This document shows, piece by piece, positions 29,104-38,528 of a stretch of DNA of 64,000 nucleotides (position 1 is the first letter of the stretch; each line of letters opens with the position of its first letter). The stretch is from an uncultured Clostridia bacterium (lineage in GTDB: Bacteria; Bacillota; Clostridia; Oscillospirales; Ruminococcaceae), in assembly GCA_947627985.1 (NCBI GenBank), contig CANQYD010000004.1:1-64000 (forward strand), written 5' to 3'. Below the pieces are notes generated by a model, which searched no databases, was not told the origin of the DNA, and worked only from the letters and a program-made list of their open reading frames with translations. The translations under genes and the position numbers were made by a program.

Positions 29104-29853
29104 TCATTCAAATCCGTTAGCCTTTAAATATTCATAGCTGCGCTTTAGGCACTCAAACGGGTCCTCGCCGTAGCAGTCGTCCTGCTCGACCAGCATATAT
29201 TCGACCCCCGACTGTTCGGCGGCGTAAAATACCGCCGGGAAGTTCATGTTCCCTTCTCCCACAGGCGCGAATTTTCTGCCGTATGAAAAGTCTTTTAAGT
29301 GAATGCAGGGGCACCTTCCCGCAAGCTTTTTTATCCAATATGCCGGGTCCGCGCCAGCCGCCTGCACCCAGAAAGTATCGACGATAAAGCCCATCAGCTC
29401 CGGCGGAAACTCATCTGCCAGAATATCCAAGATCAGCCTGCCGCCGACCTTCTGAAATTCCTGATCGTGGTTGTGGTGCATGAATTTTACGCCGTTTTCA
29501 TGAAGTTTTTTTGCGACCGGGAGGTATTTTTTTACATACTCCTCCGGGGTGTCGCCGTCGCTGAGATTAAATGCGTTCCAGCCGAGCCCGCAGTATTTGC
29601 AGTCAAACTTTATGTGATCCTTTGCGATCTTTTCGGGCTCATCAAGCATTTTCTGCGGCGGGGTATGGGTGACCGCGCAGGCGAGCCCGTTTTTTCTGAG
29701 CTCATCTTTCAGCCAATCGGCGTCGAAGTCGCATGTTCCCGAGACTTGGACCGTTTTATATCCGATGTCGGCGACCTTTTTTAAAGCCTCCGAGAAGCCG
29801 CCGAGGGTCTTTGTAAACTCCCTGACGGTATAAAGCTGCGCGCCTGTTTTCAT
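29104..29853 (-). CDS. Sugar phosphate isomerase/epimerase (AP endonuclease 2-like TIM barrel)
   Basis: MKTGAQLYTVREFTKTLGGFSEALKKVADIGYKTVQVSG; FMHHNHDQEF. Confidence 0.87.
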   Translation of the reverse strand: MKTGAQLYTVREFTKTLGGFSEALKKVADIGYKTVQVSGTCDFDADWLKDELRKNGLACAVTHTPPQKMLDEPEKIAKDHIKFDCKYCGLGWNAFNLSDGDTPEEYVKKYLPVAKKLHENGVKFMHHNHDQEFQKVGGRLILDILADEFPPELMGFIVDTFWVQAAGADPAYWIKKLAGRCPCIHLKDFSYGRKFAPVGEGNMNFPAVFYAAEQSGVEYMLVEQDDCYGEDPFECLKRSYEYLKANGFE

Positions 29854-30686
29854 CTTAAAATCTCCTTTAATGCCGAGCATGCTGCGTCAAAAGCGCTGTC
29901 CGAATCGGGGTAGGAATAGACCTCTCCCACCTGCGAGCGCTCGCCCTCGCGCTCAAGCGAAGCCAGCCCTGAAAATACCGTCAGATGCGGCTCCACCGTC
30001 ATCGCGACGCCTCCCATCGCCACATATTCAGAGACGATTTTTCCGACATTCCCGGCTCCCTTTCCCGCAGGCACCACCTTGCCGTCAGGGAGTGCGTCTT
30101 TGATGTGAAGATATTTTATCCTCGATTTCAAAAGCTCCCAAGCCTTCAGAGTGTCCACCCCCGACTGCACGAAGTTTGCGGGATCGAACACCCCCGCGAT
30201 CTCCGGGATATTTTCAAGAATTTCAAGACAGCGGATATCGTTCTCGCCGTAGATTCCCTTCTCGTTTTCGTGGCAGAGCCGGGCGCGGTTTTTGGATATT
30301 TCAGCCATAGCGGAAAGGCGGTCCGTGACGGCGTTTTTAAATTCCTCCTGAGGTCTGTCTTTGGGGGTGTAGAATGAAAACATTCTGATATTCGATGAAC
30401 CCAGAATATCCGCGGTATCGAGCGTTCTTTTGAGCTTATCAAGCTCCGGCTCAAACGGGTCGTTTATGCCGATCTTTCCGAGCGGGGAGCCTATCGACCA
30501 TACCTCCAAGCCTTCATCATCTAAGCGCCGGCGGATATCCTTTGCCTGTTCGGGTTTAAGGTCCGACACGTTGCCGTATTCGGTGCCCCGAAGCTCGACT
30601 CCCGATAAGGAATTTCTCTTCATCGCGGATATCTGACGGTCCATCGACGAGCCCGCTTCATCGGCAAAGGCGTATATTTTTAACAT
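29850..30686 (-). CDS. Sugar phosphate isomerase/epimerase (TIM barrel)
   Basis: MLKIYAFADEAGSSMDRQISAMKRNSLSGVELRG; LCHENEKGIYGE; YLHIKDALPDGKVVPAGKGAG. Confidence 0.87.
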   Translation of the reverse strand: MLKIYAFADEAGSSMDRQISAMKRNSLSGVELRGTEYGNVSDLKPEQAKDIRRRLDDEGLEVWSIGSPLGKIGINDPFEPELDKLKRTLDTADILGSSNIRMFSFYTPKDRPQEEFKNAVTDRLSAMAEISKNRARLCHENEKGIYGENDIRCLEILENIPEIAGVFDPANFVQSGVDTLKAWELLKSRIKYLHIKDALPDGKVVPAGKGAGNVGKIVSEYVAMGGVAMTVEPHLTVFSGLASLEREGERSQVGEVYSYPDSDSAFDAACSALKEILR

Positions 30687-30771
30687 ATTATCATCTCCCG
30701 TGAATAATTTAGAATAATTATAACACAGTATCAAAAAAATGCAATAGAAAAAGAAAAATTCTTAAAACCCC

Positions 30772-30800
30772 TTGCAAAAAATCTTCGGATATGATACAAT
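30772..30800 (+). promoter_or_regulatory. Sigma-A promoter of SRP RNA
   Basis: TTGCAA-17-TACAAT, 7-8 nt before the RNA 5' end. Confidence 0.65.
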
Positions 30801-30807
30801 ATATCCG

Positions 30808-30938
30808 CGATCCGATTTGCGGGCGCACGGATCCTGTGCAACGAGGCGCTGTGAACCATGTCAGGCGGGGAACCGAGCAGCATTAAGCAGTTTGCTTTGT
30901 GTGACGCAGTTCCGTCCGTGCGCCCGCAAATCGGATCG
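30808..30938 (+). ncRNA. ffs: Bacterial small signal recognition particle RNA
   Basis: Complementary ends CGATCCGATTTGCGGGCGCACGG / CCGTGCGCCCGCAAATCGGATCG; apical GTGAACCATGTCAGGCGGGGAACCGAGCAGCATTAAGCAG; upstream of dnaX. Confidence 0.92.
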
Positions 30939-30962
30939 ATTTTAAGAAAAAGGGGGAGGAAG

Positions 30963-32579
30963 ATGTATACCGCACTCTACCGAAAATACCGCCCGATGAC
31001 CTTTGACGACGTCGTCTCGCAGCCGCATATCACCGCGGCGCTTGCAAGGCAGGTCGCCGAGGGGAAGACGGCTCACGCATATTTATTCACCGGCTCTCGC
31101 GGCACCGGCAAGACCACCTGCTCGCGAATCCTTGCAAAAGCGGTAAACTGCCTCCACCCGATCGACGGCAAGCCCTGTCTTGAATGCGAGATATGCAAAG
31201 CCGCCGACGCCGGAAATCTGCCCGACATCATCGAGATCGACGCCGCTTCAAATAACGGCATCAACGACATAAGAGACCTCCGGGAATCGGCTCTTTACAC
31301 GCCCGAGCGGTGCAAGTACAAGGTCTATATCATCGACGAGGTGCATATGATCTCCGCCGGCGCTTTCAACGCGCTTTTAAAGATCATGGAGGAGCCGCCG
31401 GCGCACGTCAAGTTCATCTTGGCGACGACGGAGGCGCACAAGATCCCGGCGACCATCATCTCCCGCTGCCAAAGATTTGACTTCCGCCGTATACGCGATG
31501 AAGATATCGTGGCGAGGCTTATGTATGTAGCCGCGCAGGAAAATATCGATCTCACCGAGGAAGCGGCTCTTCTGATCGCCCGGCTCTCGGACGGCGCCAT
31601 GAGGGACGCGCTGTCGCTTTTGGAGCAGTGCGTGGCGTTTTCGGATCACATCGACCCCGACGCCGTATCAAACGCCGCGGGAGTTGCGGGGAGGGACTAT
31701 CTCTTCAGCCTCCTTGAAAACGCCGCCGACGGCGACGCGTCATCGGCAATCATCACCGCCGACGAGCTCTATTCAAAGTCAAAGGACATGTCCCGCCTCT
31801 GCGAGGAGCTGACCGCGCAGACGAGGAATTTAATGCTGATAAAGACCGTCCCGAACCGTCCGGAGCTTTTAAACTGCCTGCCGAAAGAGGCTGAGAGCCT
31901 CAAAGCGATAGCGGACAAAATGAGCCTCGGGGAGATTTTATCTAAGCTTGAAATTTTACAGCGAACGCTTGAGACGCTTCCGAGAGCGGTCTCCAAGAGG
32001 ACCGAGTTTGAGATGGCTCTTGTGCGGCTTTGCACGGTAAAGTCTGCGGAAGCTTTGGGGGGAGATATATCCGCCCTTGAAAAGCGTATTTCGGCTCTTG
32101 AAAGGGCGATATCATCGGGCATGGTCATAAATCAGCCGAAGCCCGAAGCCAAAACATTATCCGACCCGCAGCCTTCAAAATCGGATCAGCCCAAGCCTTC
32201 CGACAACCCTCCGCAGCAAGCCGAAAAGAAGCCTGCCGCGCAGTTTGAGCGGTGCCGCGACTGGGACGAGATACTCGATCGGCTGACCGTCAGAAACCCC
32301 GGCTTTGCGGGGTCGCTAAAGGGCTCGCTGTCATATGTGAGCGGGGACCGGATGATGATCGTCGTGCAGAACCGATTCTTCCTGTCTTTACTGAAAGCTT
32401 CCGAAAATTCCACTTCCTTGCAGGAAGCCGCGTATGACGTCACCGGGATAAAATTCCGGATCGCCGCAAAGTGCGCCGACGGACAGGCAGAAAATCAGCC
32501 GAGCGAGCAGTCAAGCCCGGTGGACGAGCTCCTTAAAAAAGCCAAGGAAGCAGGAGTGGAGGTGGAGGAGGGAATATGA
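30963..32579 (+). CDS. dnaX: DNA polymerase III subunit gamma/tau
   Basis: MYTALYRKYRPMTFDDVVSQ, GSRGTGKTTCSRILAKAVNC, Cys cluster CLECEICK, DEVHMIS. Confidence 0.95.
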   Translation: MYTALYRKYRPMTFDDVVSQPHITAALARQVAEGKTAHAYLFTGSRGTGKTTCSRILAKAVNCLHPIDGKPCLECEICKAADAGNLPDIIEIDAASNNGINDIRDLRESALYTPERCKYKVYIIDEVHMISAGAFNALLKIMEEPPAHVKFILATTEAHKIPATIISRCQRFDFRRIRDEDIVARLMYVAAQENIDLTEEAALLIARLSDGAMRDALSLLEQCVAFSDHIDPDAVSNAAGVAGRDYLFSLLENAADGDASSAIITADELYSKSKDMSRLCEELTAQTRNLMLIKTVPNRPELLNCLPKEAESLKAIADKMSLGEILSKLEILQRTLETLPRAVSKRTEFEMALVRLCTVKSAEALGGDISALEKRISALERAISSGMVINQPKPEAKTLSDPQPSKSDQPKPSDNPPQQAEKKPAAQFERCRDWDEILDRLTVRNPGFAGSLKGSLSYVSGDRMMIVVQNRFFLSLLKASENSTSLQEAAYDVTGIKFRIAAKCADGQAENQPSEQSSPVDELLKKAKEAGVEVEEGI

Positions 32580-33055
32580 GAAGATCGGACCGCGAAGTGA
32601 CGGATTTTAAAGAAATTTTAGATATCATCGACTGCTGCGAAGTCCTGCGGATAGGGCTTTCCGACGGGGATTTTCCCTATATCGTGCCGGTGAATTTCGG
32701 GTATGAATATTCCGAAAATACGCTGAGTTTTTATATCCACGGCGCGCAGGAAGGCAGGAAATATGATCTGATGAAAAAGAACCGCGTCTGCTCGTTTGAA
32801 GCGGATATGCCTCTTCAAATTGAACTCAATCACGAACGCGGGAGCGCCACCATGCGCTATAAAAGCGTCATGGGAAGGGCTGAGATAGATTTTTTGGATG
32901 GCGATGAAAAGCGGCTCGGCATAGATATCCTGATGAAAAAATATCCCGAAACAAGGGACTTTAAGTACAACCAAGCCACCCTCGAGCGTACAGCCGTTAT
33001 GAGGCTTCGGGTGATGGAAATCAGCGCAAAGGCAAGTATCCCAAAAAGACTATAA
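32576..33055 (+). CDS. Pyridoxamine 5'-phosphate oxidase family protein
   Basis: RIGLSDGDFPYIVPVNFGYEY...LSFYIHGAQEGRKYDLMKKN. Confidence 0.82.
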   Translation: MRRSDREVTDFKEILDIIDCCEVLRIGLSDGDFPYIVPVNFGYEYSENTLSFYIHGAQEGRKYDLMKKNRVCSFEADMPLQIELNHERGSATMRYKSVMGRAEIDFLDGDEKRLGIDILMKKYPETRDFKYNQATLERTAVMRLRVMEISAKASIPKRL

Positions 33056-33073
33056 TTTAAGGAGATTAACGAT

Positions 33074-33421
33074 ATGAAAGCAAGAATACCCCAGAACATG
33101 CAGGGACACGGCGGAAACATGAACCAGATGATACGCCAGGCTCAGAAGATGCAGGAGGAGATGACGGCATTTCAGGAAGAATTTGCCTCCAAGGAGTTCA
33201 CCGCTTCGGTCGGCGGAGGAGCCGTCGAGATCGTCATGAGCGGCTCAAGGGAGGTAAAATCCCTCAAAATCAAGCCCGAGGCTGTCGATCCCGATGATAC
33301 CGAGATGCTCGAAGACCTCCTCATCAGCGCCGTCAACGAGGTCCTTAAAAATATCGAGGACGCCTCGAACGACGGCATGGGAAGGATCACCGGCGGAATG
33401 AGCATGCCGGGGCTGTTCTGA
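33074..33421 (+). CDS. ebfC: YbaB/EbfC family nucleoid-associated protein
   Basis: MIRQAQKMQEEM, GGGAVEIVMSGSREVKSLKIKPEAVDPDDTEMLEDLL. Confidence 0.93.
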   Translation: MKARIPQNMQGHGGNMNQMIRQAQKMQEEMTAFQEEFASKEFTASVGGGAVEIVMSGSREVKSLKIKPEAVDPDDTEMLEDLLISAVNEVLKNIEDASNDGMGRITGGMSMPGLF

Positions 33422-34032
33422 TGGCTGCGGAAAATTCCTCCGGGGCTTTGCCGCTGACCCTTTTGGCGGAGCAGTTTGCAAAGCTTCCCGGAATAGGCAT
33501 GAAGACCGCTCAGCGGCTTGCGTATTCGGTGATGTCCTATTCCGACGACGAGGCGAAAGCCTTTGCCGACGCGATTTTGTACGCTCATAAGACGGTGCAC
33601 GCGTGTTCGGTATGCCAAAATCTCACGGACAAACCCGTCTGCCCGATATGTTCCGATGAAAAACGGGACCGCTCGGTCATCTGCGTGGTGGAAGGTCCCA
33701 AGGACGTCTCGGCATTCGAGCGGACCCGCGAATACAAGGGGCTTTACCATGTCCTCCACGGGCTCATATCGCCTATCGACGGCGTGACCCCGGATAAGCT
33801 TCGGATCACGGAATTATTGAAAAGGATTCAGGGCGGCGAGGTGAGGGAGGTCATCATGGCGACCAACCCCACCCCGGAAGGTGAAGCAACCGCGATGTAT
33901 ATCTCCCGGCTCCTAAAGCCTTTGGGGATAAGGGTCACGCGGCTCGCATTCGGGCTTCCGATGGGTGCAATTTTGGAGTATGCCGACGAGGTCACGCTCT
34001 ACAAGGCTCTGGAGAACCGAAATGAGATCTGA
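33421..34032 (+). CDS. recR: Recombination protein RecR
   Basis: LAEQFAKLPGIGMKTAQRLAYSV, C4 zinc finger CSVCQNLTDKPVCPIC, Toprim. Confidence 0.96.
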   Translation: MAAENSSGALPLTLLAEQFAKLPGIGMKTAQRLAYSVMSYSDDEAKAFADAILYAHKTVHACSVCQNLTDKPVCPICSDEKRDRSVICVVEGPKDVSAFERTREYKGLYHVLHGLISPIDGVTPDKLRITELLKRIQGGEVREVIMATNPTPEGEATAMYISRLLKPLGIRVTRLAFGLPMGAILEYADEVTLYKALENRNEI

Positions 34033-34483
34033 CGGGGAGTACATGCGTGAGGCGATCGACTTAGCGATTAAGGCGGCAGAGCAGGGGGAGGCTCCGGTCG
34101 GCTGCGTGATCGTCAGAAAGTCGGACGGCGAGATCGTCGGTCGGGGATATAATCTTCGGGAGTCAAAAAAATCGCCTCTTGCGCACGCCGAGATCATCGC
34201 CCTTGATGAGGCGAGCCGAAATCTCGGTGGCTGGCGGGTCCTGGGGTGCGACATGTTCGTGACCTTGGAGCCCTGTCCGATGTGCGCCGGGGCGATCATC
34301 AACGCCCGCATTGAGCGGCTGATCTACGGCGCTAAAGACAAAAAAGCGGGGTCGGTCGAGTCGGTCATGAAGATGTTCGATCTGCCCTACAACCACCGTC
34401 CCGAGGCTGTTCCCGGCGTTTTGGAAGATGAGTGCGCCGGGCTTTTGAGCGACTTTTTTAAGAAACTTCGGGCTAACAGATAA
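34022..34483 (+). CDS. tadA: tRNA-specific adenosine deaminase
   Basis: Motif HAEIIALDEASRNLGGWRVLGCDMFVTLEPCPMCAGAII. Confidence 0.94.
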   Translation: MRSDGEYMREAIDLAIKAAEQGEAPVGCVIVRKSDGEIVGRGYNLRESKKSPLAHAEIIALDEASRNLGGWRVLGCDMFVTLEPCPMCAGAIINARIERLIYGAKDKKAGSVESVMKMFDLPYNHRPEAVPGVLEDECAGLLSDFFKKLRANR

Positions 34484-34501
34484 TGTAAAAGGAGGAAGAC
34501 T

Positions 34502-35779
34502 GTGGACAAGAACCAATTTGCGCTTACCCCGCCGATGGGTTGGAACAGTTACGATTATTATGACACCACCGTGACCGAGGAGGACGTTAAAAAGAACGCC
34601 GATTATATGGCAAAAAACCTGAAAAAGTTCGGGTATGAGTACGTCGTGGTGGACATTCAGTGGTATTCAAACGCCGCGGGAACCCGGCGGGATACATATC
34701 AATATATCCCTTTTGAAGATTTTGACATTGATGAATTCTCACGTCTGCAGCCGTCGCATTTGAGATTTCCGAGTTCCGTCGGCGGCAATGGCTTTAAGCC
34801 GCTTGCAGACTACGTCCACGGGCTTGGACTTAAGTTCGGCATACACATTATGCGAGGTATTCCGAGAATGGCAGCTCACAAACATCTTAAAGTTTTGGGT
34901 ACATCTGCCACCGCCTCCGACGTCGCCGACGCGGGGTCAATTTGCGGCTGGAACCCCGATATGTACGGCGTGAAGCACAACGCCGACGGGCAGGCGTACT
35001 ATGATTCGATAATCCAAATGTATGCCGACTGGGGCGTGGATTTCATCAAGTGCGACGACATCTGCGACAGCTGGATGTATCCCGTCGAGAAGTTTTCGGG
35101 GTGGGAGGAAACCCGCATGTTAAGGCGCGCTATCGACAAATGCGGCAGACCGATCGTCCTCAGCTTATCCCCCGGACCGGCGCATGTCGAGAACGCCACC
35201 CACTACCTCGAAAATGCCAATATGTGGAGGATCACCGACGACTTCTGGGACAACTGGGACCTCCTCAAGAACATGTTTTGGCGCTGCGAGCAGTGGCAGG
35301 ACCACACCCGCGCGGGCTGTTGGGCTGACTGCGATATGCTCCCCATCGGAAAGTTAGGTAAGGGGCATGGGCATGAGTGGATTTCAAACTTCACCGAGGA
35401 CGAACTCAAGACGATGATGACCCTCTGGTGCCTCTGCCGTTCGCCGCTGATGATAGGTACCGACCTTCCGCAGCTTAGTGAGCGCGACTTTGGATTATTA
35501 ACAAATCCTCAGATTCTGGCGATGGAGTTTGACGGCAAAGCGAGGCAGCTTAGGCGCTCGGATAAAGAAGCCGTCTGGGTCAGCGAGGGCAAGGGCTGCG
35601 TGAGGATCGCGCTGTTTAATCTCTCGGACGAGGGCGCGGAAATTTCTGCGGAACTGTCCGAAAAGCCGTATGACAACGGCGAGGAACTCTGGGGCGCAGA
35701 GCCTTGCAAAATCTCGGAAAACAAAATCACCGCGACTGTGCCGAAGCACGGGGTCAGGATATATAAATTCAATAAATAA
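34502..35779 (+). CDS. Alpha-galactosidase, GH27
   Basis: LTPPMGWNSYDYY, DFIKCDDICD, CRSPLMIGTDLPQL. Confidence 0.9.
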   Translation: MDKNQFALTPPMGWNSYDYYDTTVTEEDVKKNADYMAKNLKKFGYEYVVVDIQWYSNAAGTRRDTYQYIPFEDFDIDEFSRLQPSHLRFPSSVGGNGFKPLADYVHGLGLKFGIHIMRGIPRMAAHKHLKVLGTSATASDVADAGSICGWNPDMYGVKHNADGQAYYDSIIQMYADWGVDFIKCDDICDSWMYPVEKFSGWEETRMLRRAIDKCGRPIVLSLSPGPAHVENATHYLENANMWRITDDFWDNWDLLKNMFWRCEQWQDHTRAGCWADCDMLPIGKLGKGHGHEWISNFTEDELKTMMTLWCLCRSPLMIGTDLPQLSERDFGLLTNPQILAMEFDGKARQLRRSDKEAVWVSEGKGCVRIALFNLSDEGAEISAELSEKPYDNGEELWGAEPCKISENKITATVPKHGVRIYKFNK

Positions 35780-35780
35780 A

Positions 35781-35814
35781 AAAATCCCTCCGACAGCTGC
35801 CGGAGGGAAATTTT
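35781..35814. terminator. Bidirectional intrinsic terminator between convergent genes
   Basis: AAAATCCCTCCG-acagctgc-CGGAGGGAAATTTT. Confidence 0.8.
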
Positions 35815-35826
35815 ATGCCTTAAGAA

Positions 35827-37551
35827 TTAAAACCCGAGCTTCGCCTTGAAGTCAGACGCGATAACGTCGCTCAGCGCGACAGCCTCGTCGTGGGTCGGCG
35901 CAATCGTCGTGTAGTACGCCTTGACCTTCGGCTCGGTGCCGGACGGACGGATTATGACCGACGCGCCGTTTTCAAGCCTGAACTGGATGACGTCGGATTT
36001 CGGCAGATCGATCGGCTTGACGGCTCCCGTTGCAAGGTCGGTATCGGTCTTCTTCATGTAATCGGCAAGCCCGACGACCTTGAAGCCCGCGATCTCCTTG
36101 AACGGCTCGGCGTGAAGCCTCTGCATCAAAGCAGCCATTTCAGCCATTCCCGCCGCGCCCTCGCAGACGAAGTTCGCGATTCCGTGGTAATAATTTCCGT
36201 ATTTTTTATACATCGCTTCGCGCGCGTCAAGGAGGGAAATGCCCTTGGAGCGATAGAACGCCGCCATTTCGCAGATCATCATCGACCCGACGACCGCGTC
36301 CTTGTCCCTGACGTAGGAGCCGGCAAGATAGCCGTAGCTCTCCTCAAAGCCGAATATGTAGCGGTTCTCCTCGCCCGCAGCCTCAAGATATCCGATCTGC
36401 TCGCCGATGAACTTGAAGCCGGTGAGGACGTTTCTAAGCTCAACGCCGTATTCCTCGGCAATCGCGGAGGCGATAGCGGTCGAGACTATGGACTTGACCG
36501 CGACGGGTTTTTTCGGCATAGTCCCGAGGGCGATCCTCTCGCGGCAGATATATTCCAAAAGAAGCGCGCCGACTTCATTTCCCGAGAACAGCACATAGTC
36601 GCCCTTGCCGTCCGGAACGGCGATACCTACGCGGTCGCAGTCGGGGTCGGTCGCCAAAAGCAGGTCGGGCTGAACCGTCTTGCAGAGTTCCAAGCCCTTC
36701 TGGAGCGCCTCTTTGATTTCGGGGTTCGGGAACGGGCAGGTCGGGAAGTTGCCGTCGGGATATTCCTGCTCGGGAACGACGGTGACGTCCTTAATGCCGA
36801 CTTTTTTCAGAATCGCGCGGACGGGCTTGTTGCCGGTGCCGTTGAGCGGGGTATAAACCACTTTCAGACCGCTCTTCGGAGTGATCTCGGGGTGGATCTG
36901 CTGCTCCGCGACTTTTTCGAGATAGCTGTCGACAGTCTCCTGACCGATATACTCAATCATGCCGGATTTAAGCCCCTCGTCGAAGCCGACAAGCTTCGCG
37001 CCGCCGAACATCGGAACCTTCTCAATCGCAGCCAAAACGATATCCGCCGCCTCGATAGTCATCTGGCAGCCGTCAGCTCCGTATGCCTTATATCCGTTAT
37101 ATTTAGACGGATTGTGGGAGGCTGTGCAGACGATACCCGCCTTGCATTTCAGATGTCTCACCGCCCACGAGAGCATCGGAGTAGGCATGAGCTCGGGATA
37201 GATATACGCCTTGATACCGTTTCCGGCGAGCACCCTTGCGGCTTCCTTTGCGAATACGTCGGACTTAATTCTCGAGTCGTAGGCGATGGCGACAGCCTTA
37301 TCTTCACCCTTGAAAGCGCCGTTGACATAGTCCGCAAGACCCTGAGTAGCACGGCGGATAGTGTAGATATTCAAGCGGTATGAGCCCGCGCCGATGACTC
37401 CGCGAAGTCCTCCGGTGCCGAATTCGAGATCGCGGTAGAAGCGGTCTTTGATAGCCTCTTCGTCCCCCTCGATGGATTTAAGCTCGGCGATGAGGTCGGG
37501 GTCCTCGGTGGCATTCTCAAGCCACAGCTTATAAAGTTCAAGTTCTTTCAT
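35827..37551 (-). CDS. Phosphoglucomutase/phosphomannomutase
   Basis: TASHNPSKYNGYKAYGADGCQ, ATDPDCDRVGIAV, FGFEESYGY, IIRPSGTEPKVKAYY. Confidence 0.93.
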   Translation of the reverse strand: MKELELYKLWLENATEDPDLIAELKSIEGDEEAIKDRFYRDLEFGTGGLRGVIGAGSYRLNIYTIRRATQGLADYVNGAFKGEDKAVAIAYDSRIKSDVFAKEAARVLAGNGIKAYIYPELMPTPMLSWAVRHLKCKAGIVCTASHNPSKYNGYKAYGADGCQMTIEAADIVLAAIEKVPMFGGAKLVGFDEGLKSGMIEYIGQETVDSYLEKVAEQQIHPEITPKSGLKVVYTPLNGTGNKPVRAILKKVGIKDVTVVPEQEYPDGNFPTCPFPNPEIKEALQKGLELCKTVQPDLLLATDPDCDRVGIAVPDGKGDYVLFSGNEVGALLLEYICRERIALGTMPKKPVAVKSIVSTAIASAIAEEYGVELRNVLTGFKFIGEQIGYLEAAGEENRYIFGFEESYGYLAGSYVRDKDAVVGSMMICEMAAFYRSKGISLLDAREAMYKKYGNYYHGIANFVCEGAAGMAEMAALMQRLHAEPFKEIAGFKVVGLADYMKKTDTDLATGAVKPIDLPKSDVIQFRLENGASVIIRPSGTEPKVKAYYTTIAPTHDEAVALSDVIASDFKAKLGF

Positions 37552-37844
37552 AGAAATAGCTCCTTTCGGTGAAATGATATTACGCCAATACTAAGTATAC
37601 AACATTTTTGTGCAAAATGCAATAGGGGAAAGAGGAATTTTTTGAGGGGGCTGTTTTGCAATTGTGCAGGGCACGGATTATCTCCTTAAGCCGTCAAAAA
37701 TTATGATAAGCCCACGTGAGTGTACAAATCGCACTTATTATTCTCACTGCTTGAATCTGTCACCGTCGGTGGCACCTTGAAATTCTGACAATCCGACATC
37801 CGACTTCTGTCCTCTTATGCGGTCGCCCCGACCGCATTCAGCCC

Positions 37845-37873
37845 TTGACAATTTTCGCACAATGGTGTATTAT
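37845..37873 (+). promoter_or_regulatory. Sigma-A promoter of plsY operon
   Basis: TTGACA-17-TATTAT. Confidence 0.65.
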
Positions 37874-37913
37874 ATCATTAAATAATATTACACCTCGGAA
37901 AGGAGACGGCAAA

Positions 37914-38528
37914 GTGACAAGGGACATAGCCTACATAGTTCTCGGATATTTTTTCGGGGATATTCTTTTCGCGCGCGTCTTCGGGCAGATTTTCAGGCAC
38001 TGCGACGTCACCCAAGACGGCGACGACCGCAATCCCGGCACCTACAACGCTTTCAAATACGGAGGATTCTGGATCGGCATGCTCACCCTCATCTGCGACA
38101 TCGCAAAGGGTATAATCCCGGTTCATATGTACCTGCGTGGGCTTGAAGGCGAGCCGGGTCTTGCTCTCGCTTTGGTGATGGCGGCGCCCGTCGTCGGACA
38201 CTCCTTCCCGATACTCTACCGATTCAGCGGGGGAAAGGGGATCGCGGTGACGTTCGGCACGCTCATCGGGCTCTTTCCGCACCTTCTTCCGGGGCTTTTC
38301 TTGGCGGCTGCGTTCATCTTTTTCTCGGTCGTGGTCGTGATATCTCCTCACTGCTATCGCACGGTTGCCGCGTTCTTTGCGGCGCTTGTGCTGATCGTTT
38401 TGTTCGCCGACGCTCCGCTTTCGGTGATCGTCGGGTTCCTGATAAGCTCGGTATGCGTGAATGTCAGGATATACCGCAGCAGTGAAGAAAAACATTGTTT
38501 AGAGGTAAGACCCGCATGGAAGCATTGA
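37914..38528 (+). CDS. plsY: Glycerol-3-phosphate acyltransferase PlsY-like
   Basis: RNPGTYNAFKYGGFWIGMLTLICDIAKGIIPV, GHSFPILYRFSGGKGIAVTFG; GTG start. Confidence 0.88.
   Translation: MTRDIAYIVLGYFFGDILFARVFGQIFRHCDVTQDGDDRNPGTYNAFKYGGFWIGMLTLICDIAKGIIPVHMYLRGLEGEPGLALALVMAAPVVGHSFPILYRFSGGKGIAVTFGTLIGLFPHLLPGLFLAAAFIFFSVVVVISPHCYRTVAAFFAALVLIVLFADAPLSVIVGFLISSVCVNVRIYRSSEEKHCLEVRPAWKH

Noticed and set aside
30858-30962. ORF track extends dnaX upstream (MSGGEPSSIKQFALCDAVPSVRPQIGSILRKRGRK...)
   Set aside because: This segment is mostly SRP RNA; the conserved DnaX start MYTALYRKYRP at 30963 has its own RBS (GGGGGAGGAAG).
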